64,000 nt of DNA, from contig WTFV01000227.1 in the NCBI GenBank assembly GCA_011523845.1, forward strand, positions 1 to 64,000, in the 5' to 3' direction. A model generated the notes under the pieces. That model was not told where the DNA came from. It saw only the letters and a list, made by a program, of their open reading frames with translations, and did not search any database. This DNA comes from Acidobacteriota bacterium. GTDB taxonomy: Bacteria; Acidobacteriota; Vicinamibacteria; Vicinamibacterales; UBA8438. Below, piece by piece: positions 19,815 to 29,165 of this stretch (the stretch's first letter is position 1; each line of letters begins with the position of its first letter). The position numbers were made by a program, and so were the translations under genes.

Positions 19815-21251
19815 ATGACCGCGAACGACGTGATGGCAAAGATCAAGGACGAGGGGATCCGGGTCATCGACCTGCGCTTCGTCGACCTGCCCGGGTTGTG
19901 GCACCACTTCACCGTGTCGGCGAAGGAGTTCTCCGCGGACGTCTTCGACGAGGGGATCGGGTTCGACGGATCGAGCATCCGCGGATTCCAGCAGATCCAG
20001 GAGAGCGACATGCTGCTGTTCCCGGATCCGACGAGCGCGTTCGTCGATCCGTTCGCGGCCGAGAAGACGCTCTGCCTGATCTGCAACGTGAAGGACCCGA
20101 TCACCGGCGAGTCCTACACGCGGGATCCGCGTCACATCGCCCAGAAGGCCGAGGCGTACCTGAAGTCGACCGGCATCGGCGACACCGCCTACTTCGGTCC
20201 CGAGCCCGAATTCTTCATCTTCGACGACATCCGGTTCGGGCAGACCTACAACGAGGGCTACTACCACATCGACGCCAGCGAGGGCTTCTGGAACGCCGGC
20301 CGCGTGGAGAATCCCGACGCCGCCGGCAACTCGCGCAACCTCGGCTACAAGCCGCGGTACAAGGAAGGCTACTTCCCGGTGCCGCCGATGGACAGCCACC
20401 AGGACCTGCGCACCGAGATGCTCCTGGCCCTCGAGGAGGTCGGCGTCGAAATCGAGGTCCATCACCACGAGGTGGGCACGGCGGGTCAGGCCGAGATCGA
20501 CATGCGCTTCGACTCGCTCGTCAGCATGGGCGACAAGCTGATGAAGTACAAGTACTGCGTCAAGAACGTCGCCCGCCGCCACGGCAAGACGGTGACGCTG
20601 ATGCCCAAGCCCATCTTCCAGGACAACGGGTCGGGCATGCACGTCCACCAGAGCGTGTGGAAGGAAGGCAGGAACCAGTTCTTCGAGGCCGGCACCTACG
20701 GCGACATCAGCCAGGCGGCGCTCTACTACATCGGCGGCGTCCTCAAGCACGCCCCGGCCCTGCTCGCGCTGACCAACCCGACGACCAACTCGTACCGGCG
20801 GCTGGTGCCGGGCTACGAGGCGCCCATCAACCTGATCTACTCGATGCGCAACCGCAGCGCCGCGGTCCGCATCCCGGTCTACTCGAGCAGCGAGAAGTCC
20901 AAGCGCATCGAGACGCGCTTCCCCGACCCGACGTGCAACGGCTACATGGCGTTCAGCGCGCTGCTGATGGCGGGCCTCGACGGCATCCAGAACAAGATCA
21001 CGCCGCCGGGACCGCTCGACAAGGACCTCTACGACCTCCCGCCGGAGGAGAAGGCCCAGATCGACAGCACGCCGGCCGACCTGGCGGCGGCGCTCGACGC
21101 GCTCGAGGCCGACCACGACTTCCTGCTCAAGGGCGACGTCTTCACGAAGGACGTCATCGAGACCTGGCTCTCCTACAAGCGGGAGAACGAGATCGACGCG
21201 ATCCGCCTGCGGCCGCACCCGTGGGAGTTCGCGCTCTACTTCGATATCTAG
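19815..21251 (+). CDS. glnA: glutamine synthetase type I
   Basis: The protein has 478 residues from the ATG at 19815, preceded by GAGAGGT. Typical GSI blocks are present: GIGFDGSSIRGF, FGPEPEFFIFD, HHHEVGTAGQAEID and the ATP-site region ending NGSGMHVHQS. Tyr406 lies in DLYDLPPEE, the adenylylation site of the GSI-beta subtype. This fits the presence of glnE 3.3 kb downstream. The gene is the last of glnD-glnB-glnA and is followed by a strong terminator. Confidence 0.98.
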   Translation: MTANDVMAKIKDEGIRVIDLRFVDLPGLWHHFTVSAKEFSADVFDEGIGFDGSSIRGFQQIQESDMLLFPDPTSAFVDPFAAEKTLCLICNVKDPITGESYTRDPRHIAQKAEAYLKSTGIGDTAYFGPEPEFFIFDDIRFGQTYNEGYYHIDASEGFWNAGRVENPDAAGNSRNLGYKPRYKEGYFPVPPMDSHQDLRTEMLLALEEVGVEIEVHHHEVGTAGQAEIDMRFDSLVSMGDKLMKYKYCVKNVARRHGKTVTLMPKPIFQDNGSGMHVHQSVWKEGRNQFFEAGTYGDISQAALYYIGGVLKHAPALLALTNPTTNSYRRLVPGYEAPINLIYSMRNRSAAVRIPVYSSSEKSKRIETRFPDPTCNGYMAFSALLMAGLDGIQNKITPPGPLDKDLYDLPPEEKAQIDSTPADLAAALDALEADHDFLLKGDVFTKDVIETWLSYKRENEIDAIRLRPHPWEFALYFDI

Positions 21252-21383
21252 TGGTCCGTCACGCCCTGTTCTTCGGACACGGACATGGGTCTGCAGCGCG
21301 TAATCGTTGACGAATCACGACATCGCACACTCGAACACCTGGTCGTGACGCAGCACTAGGTCCAGCTTCCCAGCCTCCCGTTC

Positions 21384-21419
21384 GGCGGGGTCCCGGCGTT
21401 CTGCGCCGGAAACCCCGCC
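21384..21419 (+). terminator. terminator after glnA
   Basis: GGCGGGG pairs with CCCCGCC, with a further inner stem CCGGCG/CGCCGG around TTCTG. It lies 133 bp past the glnA stop and is followed by GGCGTTCTTTCCTGC. Apart from this hairpin, the 405-bp gap (21252-21656) holds an A/T-rich stretch near 21620-21650 that may be the promoter of the following ATPase pseudogene. Confidence 0.65.
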
Positions 21420-21659
21420 GGCGTTCTTTCCTGCTCCTTTTCGCGCTCGTCCGAGGCCCATTCGGTCATCGTCCCGGAAGTTGCGCGGGTCGTCGCCGCC
21501 GGGCGGGCACCAATGGCGGCCCCGGCTCGATCGGCCCGGACCCGTCCGCCGGCCTTCCGCGGCGAGAACGTCTCCTGCGCACGTCGGGCGCTACGCCGCC
21601 GACGTGCGTCGCTTCGCTGTACATTACGCCGTCATTTTTCATGTATTTTTGACGACGTG

Positions 21660-22081
21660 GTGTCCAGATTTCGTCGCCTGACCGAGTCGCCTCGACAGAG
21701 CTTCTTTCTGTTCGGCGTACGTGGCGCGGGCAAGAGCACGTGGGCGCGCGAGACATTCCCGGATGCCGAGTACATCGATCTGCTCGACGAACGGCTGTAC
21801 CAGGACCTGCTCGCGGACCCGTCCCTCTTCGGCCAGTCCGTCGCCCATCTGGCGCCGGGTGACTGGGTGGTCGTCGACGAGGTGCAGCGACTGCCGGCCC
21901 TGCTGACCGGTACCACACCGGCCTCCTGAAGGGACTGCGCGCACTCGGGGAGCTGCCTCGGCTCGCGCGCCGGGTATTGGTCTACGCCGGCCGCCGGTCG
22001 TTCCGGTCGAGCGATGGCATCGAGGTATGGCCGGCGCGGCGCTTCGCCGCGGCGGTCGCCGAGGAACGGCTCTGGCCTTGA
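21660..22081 (+). pseudogene. DUF4143-type AAA ATPase with large internal deletion
   Basis: From the GTG at 21660 the frame encodes FFLFGVRGAGKSTWARETFP (Walker A) and WVVVDEVQRLPALL (Walker B), then stops at 21929. Shifting frame at about 21909 gives the family C-terminus: YHTGLLKGLRALGELP, RRVLVYAGRRSFRSSDGIEVWP and RFAAAVAEERLWP, ending with TGA at 22079-22081. The roughly 250 residues between Walker B and the C-terminus are missing. Both ends of the gene therefore survive around one deletion that also shifts the frame. The relative at 2308-3462 shows what is lost. Confidence 0.8.
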
Positions 22082-22090
22082 AACCAACTG

Positions 22091-22128
22091 TAGACCGCGT
22101 GGGCGCTAGACCGCGTGGGCGTTATGAT
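22091..22128 (+). promoter_or_regulatory. tandem 16-bp repeat and -10 box before the SEC-C gene
   Basis: TAGACCGCGTGGGCGC (22091-22106) is followed at once by TAGACCGCGTGGGCGT (22107-22122), 15 of 16 bases identical. TATGAT at 22123-22128 directly abuts the second copy and is a good -10 hexamer. No -35 box is evident, so the paired repeat may bind an activator or repressor. Confidence 0.45.
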
Positions 22129-22155
22129 TCCTTCGATGATCGGCAGGGCTGTCGA

Positions 22156-24582
22156 GTGAGGTCCCGGCGCGTCGCAGCGGAACGGAGTCGCGGGGCGGAT
22201 CGTTCGCAGTCCTCTCGCGAGTGGGTCGGCGGCCGCCTGTCACCTCCATTCTTCATCAACGATCGTGGCCCGGAACCCGTCCGCCCCGAGATCGTGCTCT
22301 GGGTGGAACTGCCGGACGGCGTCGTCGTCGGCCAGGCACTCGTCTTGCCCGAAGACTCGGAAGGCGCCGTTGCACGCGTGCTGCGCAGCACCATGGCGGC
22401 GCCCGCGGTCGGACCGCCGCGGCAGCCGGACATCATCCGCGTAGCCGACGCCGCGACCGCCGCCGAGGTGCGCGCCGAGGTTGCGGGAGCCATACCCGTT
22501 ACGGTCGCCCCGGCGCCGGAGCTCGATGCGCTCTTCGATCACCTGATAGCCAAACTGCCGGCGCCCGCGGACGGCAGCTACTTCGGCCGGGGGCGGGTGT
22601 CCGCTGTCGCCGTCGAGAAGCTGTTCGACGCCGGCCGCTCCCTGTTCGCGGTCGAGCCGTGGAAGATAGCCGACGAGCGGCAGGTGATACGGATGGACAT
22701 TCCGGCGCTCGGCGTCGACGGCGCCTGCCTTTCCATCGTCGGCCGGCTCGGCCAGACCCGCGGCGTGATGGTCTTTCCGTCGCTCGACGACTTCGAGCAA
22801 CTCCTCGAAGGTATCCGGGCCGGCGCCGTCGAACGCGGCACGAGGGCGCTGGACGCCGCGGTGCTCGGGCTGACGTTCGAGCGCGCGACCGACCTGCCGC
22901 CGTCGATGCGGGGCGAAGCGACGGAGCACGGGTGGCCGGTCGCCGGCGCGGACGCCTACCCCGTGGTGGAACACCGCGACCCGGACGGCCTGCCGCGCCC
23001 GCTCGTCGAACGGGACGTCAAGATCGCCGCGGCCTGCGCGCTATCGCTGAGCGCGTTCTTCGCCGGGCATGCAGCGCTCTTCCAGTCGGACACCGTGGCG
23101 CCCGTCCGCGAATCGTACTTCGACGACGACGATCGGGAGGTGCGGCTCACCTTCCCCTGCGCAGCGTCCGCCGAGTTCGACTTGACGGAATCCGTCGAAC
23201 CCGAGATGGAGACGCTCCCCGCACCCGCGCCGGCGGAGCCGGTCCGGCCGCGAGCCGGCCGCAACGAGCCCTGTCCGTGCGGCAGCGGACGCAAGTACAA
23301 GAAGTGCCACCTGGCGGCCGACGAGGCCGAGCACGCCGGCCGCCAGACCGCCGCTCCGATGCACGCACTGGACGATCGGCTGGTGAACCGCCTCGCCCGG
23401 TTCGCCCGGCAGGAGTTCGGCGAGGCGTGGGAAGCTCACGAAGACGACTTCGCCGACCCCGACGAGGCGATTCAGCTCGTGCGGCCCTGGTCGGTCTACT
23501 GCTTCGAGGTGGATGGAAGGACGGTCGTCGATGCCTGTCTCGACGCCCGCGGACACCGTTTCTCGCGGGAGGAACAGCGCTGGCTGGGCGCCCAGCGCGC
23601 CGCATGGCTCTCGGTGTGGGAAGTGGAGGCCGTCGATCCGGGCGAGACCCTGACCCTGCACGATCTGCTCTCCGGCGCGCGGCGCACGGTGCGGGAAACG
23701 CGCGGCTCCAGAACCCTGGTGCCGCGGGACGCGCTGCTGGGCCGCGTGGTCGACCACGACGGCGTCGCGCTGCTCTGCGGGGTGCATCAGCGGCCGCTGC
23801 CCCCCTTCGACACGGCCGAGGTCGTCCGGCGCGCGCGAAGTCGACTACGCCGCAGGCGAGCCGTGCCGGTCGAGCGACTCCGGAGCGCGGATTTCGGACG
23901 CAACCTGATCCGGTACTGGGAAGAGGCCGTCGAAGATCTCGACGCGCGCAGCGCGATACCACCCGACCTCCGCAACCGGGACGGCGACCCCGTGCTGCTT
24001 ACGGTGGATCACTTCGAGGTGGCGCGGGAGAACATGACGGCCGTCGCCGCCCGCATCGCGGAACTGGATGATGCCCACCGGGAAGGCGCCGACGACGATT
24101 CGCCCGTGTACGTGTTCCTGCGGCCCGACGATCCGACGCGGCCGCAGGGCGAGCAGACGATCATCGGCCGGGTGCGGATGGACGCCGGGGCGCTCCGGAT
24201 CGAGACCAACTCGCGGGCGCGGGCGGACGCGCTGCGCGAACGGATCGAGGCGGCCTGCGGCTCCCGAGTCCGCCACCGCGCGCGCGAGCACACGGACCCG
24301 CTCGCGCTCGCCAAGGGTCGGGGAAGACCGCGGCAGGCGCCGGCGTCACCCGAGGAGGAGCACCTGGTGGCGGAGTTCAAGGCCCGCCATTACGCCGACT
24401 GGATCGACCAGCCGCTCCCGGCGTTGAATCACGACACGCCGCGGGAGTACGCGCGCACCGCCGCCGGACGCAGAGCGGTCGAGCTGCTGCTGAAGGACAT
24501 GGAGAACAGGGAGCAGCGCGCCCGGGGCACACCTTTCGACTTCTCGACGATCCGCCGCCGGCTCGGCATCGCGCCACGCTGA
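22156..24582 (+). CDS. large SEC-C motif protein of unknown function
   Basis: The protein has 808 residues from the GTG at 22156, chosen because GGCAGGG lies seven bases before it and a -10 box 28 bases upstream; the frame itself opens earlier. The one recognisable domain is a zinc-binding SEC-C motif, NEPCPCGSGRKYKKCH, near residue 370. It separates two large unassigned halves. The N-terminal half starts around PPFFINDRGPEPVRPEIVLW. The C-terminal half includes YVFLRPDDPTRPQGEQ and a basic, cleavable-looking linker. There is no membrane segment. It ends one base before glnE, so the two are almost certainly co-translated. This ties it to nitrogen control by context only. Confidence 0.8.
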   Translation: MRSRRVAAERSRGADRSQSSREWVGGRLSPPFFINDRGPEPVRPEIVLWVELPDGVVVGQALVLPEDSEGAVARVLRSTMAAPAVGPPRQPDIIRVADAATAAEVRAEVAGAIPVTVAPAPELDALFDHLIAKLPAPADGSYFGRGRVSAVAVEKLFDAGRSLFAVEPWKIADERQVIRMDIPALGVDGACLSIVGRLGQTRGVMVFPSLDDFEQLLEGIRAGAVERGTRALDAAVLGLTFERATDLPPSMRGEATEHGWPVAGADAYPVVEHRDPDGLPRPLVERDVKIAAACALSLSAFFAGHAALFQSDTVAPVRESYFDDDDREVRLTFPCAASAEFDLTESVEPEMETLPAPAPAEPVRPRAGRNEPCPCGSGRKYKKCHLAADEAEHAGRQTAAPMHALDDRLVNRLARFARQEFGEAWEAHEDDFADPDEAIQLVRPWSVYCFEVDGRTVVDACLDARGHRFSREEQRWLGAQRAAWLSVWEVEAVDPGETLTLHDLLSGARRTVRETRGSRTLVPRDALLGRVVDHDGVALLCGVHQRPLPPFDTAEVVRRARSRLRRRRAVPVERLRSADFGRNLIRYWEEAVEDLDARSAIPPDLRNRDGDPVLLTVDHFEVARENMTAVAARIAELDDAHREGADDDSPVYVFLRPDDPTRPQGEQTIIGRVRMDAGALRIETNSRARADALRERIEAACGSRVRHRAREHTDPLALAKGRGRPRQAPASPEEEHLVAEFKARHYADWIDQPLPALNHDTPREYARTAAGRRAVELLLKDMENREQRARGTPFDFSTIRRRLGIAPR

Positions 24583-24583
24583 C

Positions 24584-27500
24584 ATGGACACCCTGACGCC
24601 AAGAGACATCTTCCTCGCAAGAGAGCTGTCGGCGGACGCCGCGGCCCGCTTCCTCGAACGCTACGGCCCGCGCGACGGCGAGGCGGCCGATCGGAACCTG
24701 CAGCAGCTCGCCGACGAGCTGCCCAGCCGCCTGGCGCTGGGCGAGCTGGCTCCCACGCTGTTCGACATCCTCTCGACGACGCCCGATCCCGATGCGGCGC
24801 TCGTCGGTTTCTGCCGCTACGTGGGCGCGCACACCCCCAGGGCGGGGTTCGTTCGCGAGCTGGCCGCCGACCCGCGCCTGCTCGACATCCTGATGCAGAT
24901 CCTCGGGACCTCGCCGTTCCTGAGCGAGATCCTGATCCGCAACCCGGAGTACCTCTACTGGCTGCGGCAGCGGCTCGACGCCGCGCCCCCCGACCGTGTC
25001 GACTACGACACGGAGCTGGATCGGCTGGTGGACAACGCACAGGCCGTCGAGCAGCAGGTGAACGTCCTCAAGCGCTTCCAGCGGCGGGAGCTGCTGCGCG
25101 TGGCGGTGCGCGACCTGTTCGGGATGCTGAACCGGGAGTCGCTGACGGCGACGACCACGCAGTTGTCCAACCTCGCGGACACGATCGTCGACCGCACCCT
25201 GCGCATCGCCGCGGAGGAAGCGTCCGCAAAGCAGGGTCCGCTGCCGGGGCGGTTCGCAGTCATCGGCATGGGCAAGCTCGGAGGCGGCGACCTCAACTAC
25301 AGCTCCGACATCGACCTCATCTACGTCTACGACGTCCCGGCCGCCGAGGCCGGCGCGGCCCACGGGCGCTACCAGAAGCTCGGGCGGCGCCTCACCGGGC
25401 TGCTGTCCGACCATACCGGCGAGGGCTATCTCTACCGCGTCGACATGCGCCTGCGGCCCATGGGCGGAGGCGGCAACCTGGTCTATTCGCTGAAGCAGTC
25501 GGCGCAATACTACGAGAGCCTCGGAGAGACGTTCGAGCGGTTCGCGATGCTGAAGGCGCGGCCGATCGCGGGCGACCGGGAGCTCGGCCGGCGTTTCGTC
25601 GACATGGTCACGCCGTTCGTCTACCGCAAGTACCTCGATCACGCCGCCATCGAGGAGCTTGCGCGCTACAAGGCGCGCGCCGACCGGGAGCACGCGCGCC
25701 ACGGCGACCTCGACCTCAACATCAAGGAGGGCCGCGGCGGCATCCGCGAGGTGGAGCTGTTCGCGCAGGTGTTCCAGTTGATCTACGGCGGCGACCAGCC
25801 GGCGCTGCGGACCGGCCACACGCTGACCGCCCTCGATCAGCTCGGCGCCCACGACTTCATCGAACCCGACGTGCAGGAAGACCTTTCGACCGCGTACATC
25901 TTCCTGCGCAACATCGAGCACGGGCTGCAGGCGGCGGAAGGCCAGCAGACGCACAGCCTCTCGGCCGGCGCGCGCGGCCTGCGGGCGCTGGCGCGGCGGC
26001 TCGGGTTCGACGAGATCGAGACGCTCACCGGCGTGCTCGATCGCCACCGGGACCGCGTGCACGCCATCTACGCCAACCTGTTCCACGACGAGACCGGCGA
26101 GGAGGGGTTGGCCGGGCGCGGCCTGTTCAGGCTGCTGGCCGGCGAGATCGACGACGAAGAGGGCCGCGCGCGGCTCGCGGCGGCCGGCATCGACAACCCC
26201 GACGGGGCGCTGGCGGCCATCAGGCAGCTCGACGCCGCGCCGTCCCAGGGCCGGTCGTCCTCGCGCAATCTGTTGGCCAACCTGCTGGCATCGATTTTTT
26301 CGAGCGAGGCGCCGTTGTGCGCGCGGGGGCAGGTCCTGATCCGTCTCGAGAAGGTGGTAGCCCGTGCGGGAGCGCCCGCCGCGCTGTATCGCACGCTGCT
26401 CGAGAACGACGCGTTGCGGCAGCGGCTGCTCGTCGGCCTCGACGCCGGCGACCTGTTCGCCGCCCGGCTCGCCGCGTACCCGGAGCTGCTCGACTTCCTG
26501 CCCGCCGTGGACCTGGACCAGGACGCCTTTCGCGCGGCGGTGGTCGCGGCCTTCGACGAAGTCGTCGCGAACGGCTCCGACCTCCCCTCCCGCTTCGACC
26601 CGTTCCGCCGCATCAAGGCGATCGAGGAGTTCAAGGTGCTCGCCGAGTGGCTGACGGGCCGTCGCCTCCCCCCGTTGAACGACAAGCTGTCGCTCGTCGC
26701 CGACTGTGCGATCCAGGCGGCCGCGCGGGCGGTGGCGGGGAACCAGCCGTTCGTCCCGGACGCGGCGGGTCCGGAGGCCGGCTGGACCGTCTTCGCCCTG
26801 GGCAAGCTCGGCAGCCGCGAGCTGACCGTGCACTCCGACCTGGATCTGGTCTTCGTGTACGCGGGCGAGACGACCGACGCCACCCGGTTCCAGGGCCACC
26901 AGAAGTTCGTGCGGGCCGTCCACGACCTGCTCTCCAAGAAGACGGCGGCGGGGTCCGCCTACGAGATCGACACGCGGCTGCGTCCCGAGGGCAAGATGGG
27001 CGCGCTGGCGATTCCGTTCCCGGCGTTCCGGCGCTACCTGCGCGAACGGGCGGAGACCTGGGAACGCATGGCCTGGACGCGTTGCCGCCACGTCGGGGGC
27101 GACCCGGCCCTGGCGGCGGAGGTCCGCGAGACCGTGGACGGCTTCGTCTACGGGGCGTGGTCGCCGGAAATCCCCGGCTACGCGCGGCACGTCCGCTCCC
27201 GCATCGAGCGCGAGCTGGCCCGCGAGGCGGCCGGCGATCACCTGGACCTGAAGCGCGGCCGCGGCGGGCTCGCCGACATCGACTTCCTGCTGCAGGTGCT
27301 GCAGCTCCGCGAGGGACCGGCGCACACGGGGTTCCGCGTCGCCGGCAGCCGCTGGCTGCTCGACACGCTGCCCGACACCGACTTCCTGCGCCCGGCGGAG
27401 GCCGACACCCTGCGCGGCGCCTACTGGTTTCTCCGCGAGTTGGAGACCGTGCTGCGCATCCACACCGACACCGGCGGCGGCGCCATCTCGACCGACCCGG

Positions 27501-27640
27501 CCGAGTCGGAGCCGCTGGCCCGCCGGCTGCGCGAGCCGATGTCCGGCGCAGAGCTGCTGGAGCGCTACCGCGACGTTACCGGGCAGGTGCGGGCGATCTA
27601 CGAGGCAGGGATGGACCGGCTGGAGCGGGGTACGGCGTAA
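24584..27640 (+). CDS. glnE: glutamine synthetase adenylyltransferase / deadenylylase
   Basis: The bifunctional enzyme that adds AMP to GlnA and removes it, under control of PII and glutamine. The protein has 1018 residues with two nucleotidyltransferase domains. The N-terminal deadenylylase motif is GMGKLGGGDLNYSSDIDL (about 228) and the C-terminal adenylylase motif is ALGKLGSRELTVHSDLDL (about 737). Each is followed by its GlnE helical domain (EGRGGIREVELFAQVFQ and RGRGGLADIDFLLQVLQ). The target Tyr406 is present in the GlnA of this window. Confidence 0.96.
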   Translation: MDTLTPRDIFLARELSADAAARFLERYGPRDGEAADRNLQQLADELPSRLALGELAPTLFDILSTTPDPDAALVGFCRYVGAHTPRAGFVRELAADPRLLDILMQILGTSPFLSEILIRNPEYLYWLRQRLDAAPPDRVDYDTELDRLVDNAQAVEQQVNVLKRFQRRELLRVAVRDLFGMLNRESLTATTTQLSNLADTIVDRTLRIAAEEASAKQGPLPGRFAVIGMGKLGGGDLNYSSDIDLIYVYDVPAAEAGAAHGRYQKLGRRLTGLLSDHTGEGYLYRVDMRLRPMGGGGNLVYSLKQSAQYYESLGETFERFAMLKARPIAGDRELGRRFVDMVTPFVYRKYLDHAAIEELARYKARADREHARHGDLDLNIKEGRGGIREVELFAQVFQLIYGGDQPALRTGHTLTALDQLGAHDFIEPDVQEDLSTAYIFLRNIEHGLQAAEGQQTHSLSAGARGLRALARRLGFDEIETLTGVLDRHRDRVHAIYANLFHDETGEEGLAGRGLFRLLAGEIDDEEGRARLAAAGIDNPDGALAAIRQLDAAPSQGRSSSRNLLANLLASIFSSEAPLCARGQVLIRLEKVVARAGAPAALYRTLLENDALRQRLLVGLDAGDLFAARLAAYPELLDFLPAVDLDQDAFRAAVVAAFDEVVANGSDLPSRFDPFRRIKAIEEFKVLAEWLTGRRLPPLNDKLSLVADCAIQAAARAVAGNQPFVPDAAGPEAGWTVFALGKLGSRELTVHSDLDLVFVYAGETTDATRFQGHQKFVRAVHDLLSKKTAAGSAYEIDTRLRPEGKMGALAIPFPAFRRYLRERAETWERMAWTRCRHVGGDPALAAEVRETVDGFVYGAWSPEIPGYARHVRSRIERELAREAAGDHLDLKRGRGGLADIDFLLQVLQLREGPAHTGFRVAGSRWLLDTLPDTDFLRPAEADTLRGAYWFLRELETVLRIHTDTGGGAISTDPAESEPLARRLREPMSGAELLERYRDVTGQVRAIYEAGMDRLERGTA

Positions 27641-27682
27641 CCTCAACAGTCGCGGGTATTCGCCGTTTCAAGTGCTCCCGAT

Positions 27683-27718
27683 CCCCTCGTCGCGCGACGC
27701 AAACCGCGTCGCACGGGG
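27683..27718 (+). terminator. hairpin after glnE
   Basis: GCGACGC and GCGTCGC form a 7-bp stem around AAACC (27694-27712), extended by an outer CCCC/GGGG pair. It lies 43 bp past the glnE stop. Only a short T-run follows (GCTTT at 27726-27730), so termination efficiency is uncertain. Confidence 0.45.
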
Positions 27719-27753
27719 CAGGATTGCTTTCGGCGACTGCTAGCATCGGATCG

Positions 27754-28008
27754 ATGTCTACCGTCGCGTTCGACACGCTGGCGTTCTCGAAGCGCCTGCA
27801 GGAGGGGGGCGTACCGCCCGACTAGGCCGACGCTCACGCACGAGCGCAGGCGGACTTCCTCACCGATCACCTGCTCGCTGAAATGGCAATGAAGAAAGAC
27901 CTGGCCGAACTGGAGGCCCGGCTCGCCTGGCGGCTGATCACCGCCGGGGTCGCCATCGCCGGGATTGCCGTGGCCGCCGTCGTGTCGATCCCGAGGTTGG
28001 TCGGCTGA
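27754..28008 (+). pseudogene. small coiled-coil/membrane protein interrupted by an in-frame TAG
   Basis: The frame starts MSTVAFDTLAFSKRLQEGGVPPD and meets TAG at 27823-27825. It continues in the same frame without a shift as ADAHARAQADF, LLAEMAMKKDLAELEARL and a membrane helix LITAGVAIAGIAVAAVV to a TGA at 28006. Read through, it is 84 residues and matches DUF1640-like proteins (coiled coil plus C-terminal membrane anchor), where Gln or another residue follows PP. One base change (CAG to TAG) explains it, so a recent nonsense mutation is likely. Readthrough cannot be excluded. Confidence 0.7.
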
Positions 28009-28042
28009 CGCCACCTTGCCCCGCAGCGACAGGAGACGCCTC

Positions 28043-29041
28043 CTATTGGTGCCCCAGCACGGGATGCGGCACGTAGGGCTCTTCCAGCCGCTGGCACTCC
28101 TCGTCGTCCAGGGTAACGTCGAGCGCGGCAACGGCTTTGTCGAGTTGCTCGACCCTCGTTACCCCGATGATCGGCGCCGTCACCCCCGGCTGGCGAAGGA
28201 TCCAGGCGAGGGCGACCTGGGCGGGGGTGACACCGCGCCCGCGTGCGATCTCGACGACCCGGTCGACAACCCGGAAGTCGGAGTCGGCGTAGTAGAGCGA
28301 CTGCGCGTACTCGTCGGTCTTCGCCCGTAGCGTCTCTCCGCCCTTCTTCTCGTCGGGGCCCGCGGCGCGGTCGCGATTCCCGGCCAGAAAGCCGCGCGCC
28401 AGCGGGCTCCACGGGATGATCCCGATCCCCTCGGCACGGCACAGCGGCAGCATCTCGCGCTCTTCCTCGCGGTAGACGAGGTTGTAGTGGTTCTGCATCG
28501 ACACGAAACGGGCCCAGCCGTGGCGCTCGGACATCTGCAGCATCCGCGCGAACTGCCAAGCGTACATGCTGGATGCGCCGATGTAGCGCGCCTTGCCGGC
28601 GCGGACGATGTCGTTCAGCGCCTCCAGGGTTTCCTCGATCGGGGTGTGCGGGTCGAAGCGGTGGATCTGGTAGAGGTCGACGTGATCGGTCCCGAGCCGC
28701 CGGAGCGAGGCGTCGATGGCGTCGAACAGGTGCTTGCGGGACAGTCCCCTGTCGTTCGGCCCGTCGCCCATCGGAAAGAACGCCTTGGTGGCGATCACCA
28801 CCTGATCACGGGTGGTGAAGTCGCCGAGCGCGCGGCCGACGATCTCCTCGCTGACGCCGCGCGAGTACATGTCCGCGGTATCGAAGAAGTTGATCCCGAC
28901 GTCGAGCGCATGGCGGATGAAAGGACGGCCGGCGTCCTCGGGCAGGATCCAGGGGCGCCATTCGGTCGACCCGAAGGTCATCGTGCCGAGGCAGAGACGC
29001 GAGACGCGCAGGCCGGTGCGGCCGAGGTTGACGTATTCCAT
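28043..29041 (-). CDS. aldo/keto reductase
   Basis: The protein has 332 residues from the ATG at 29041 (MEYVNLGRTGLRVSRLCLG). The catalytic tetrad is visible: Asp and Tyr in FFDTADMYS, Lys in IATKAFF and His in DLYQIHRFD. NADPH-binding loops appear at GIIPWSPLARGFLAG and GVTRVEQLDKAVAAL. It belongs to the NADPH-dependent oxidoreductase group that includes YajO-type and potassium-channel-beta-like enzymes. The substrate is unknown, and nothing nearby suggests a pathway. Confidence 0.92.
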   Translation of the reverse strand: MEYVNLGRTGLRVSRLCLGTMTFGSTEWRPWILPEDAGRPFIRHALDVGINFFDTADMYSRGVSEEIVGRALGDFTTRDQVVIATKAFFPMGDGPNDRGLSRKHLFDAIDASLRRLGTDHVDLYQIHRFDPHTPIEETLEALNDIVRAGKARYIGASSMYAWQFARMLQMSERHGWARFVSMQNHYNLVYREEEREMLPLCRAEGIGIIPWSPLARGFLAGNRDRAAGPDEKKGGETLRAKTDEYAQSLYYADSDFRVVDRVVEIARGRGVTPAQVALAWILRQPGVTAPIIGVTRVEQLDKAVAALDVTLDDEECQRLEEPYVPHPVLGHQ

Positions 29042-29165
29042 GGGTATTCCGTGGCGTCCGGTGATCGAGGCTCGAGGCCCGGGCGAACGCCCGCCCCCGG
29101 CGTCAATCCACACGGGCGCGCGGGACGGCGCCGAATCCCGTCCGTTTCGAGGTTCCCCGGCGGCC

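Noticed and set aside
16527..21218. 1563-codon reverse-strand frame across glnD, glnB and glnA
   Set aside because: It covers three well-conserved forward genes and has no recognisable motif; it is a shadow.
27754..27825. A 23-codon gene ending at the TAG
   Set aside because: The family-like sequence continues in the same frame after the stop, so it is better described as an interrupted gene.
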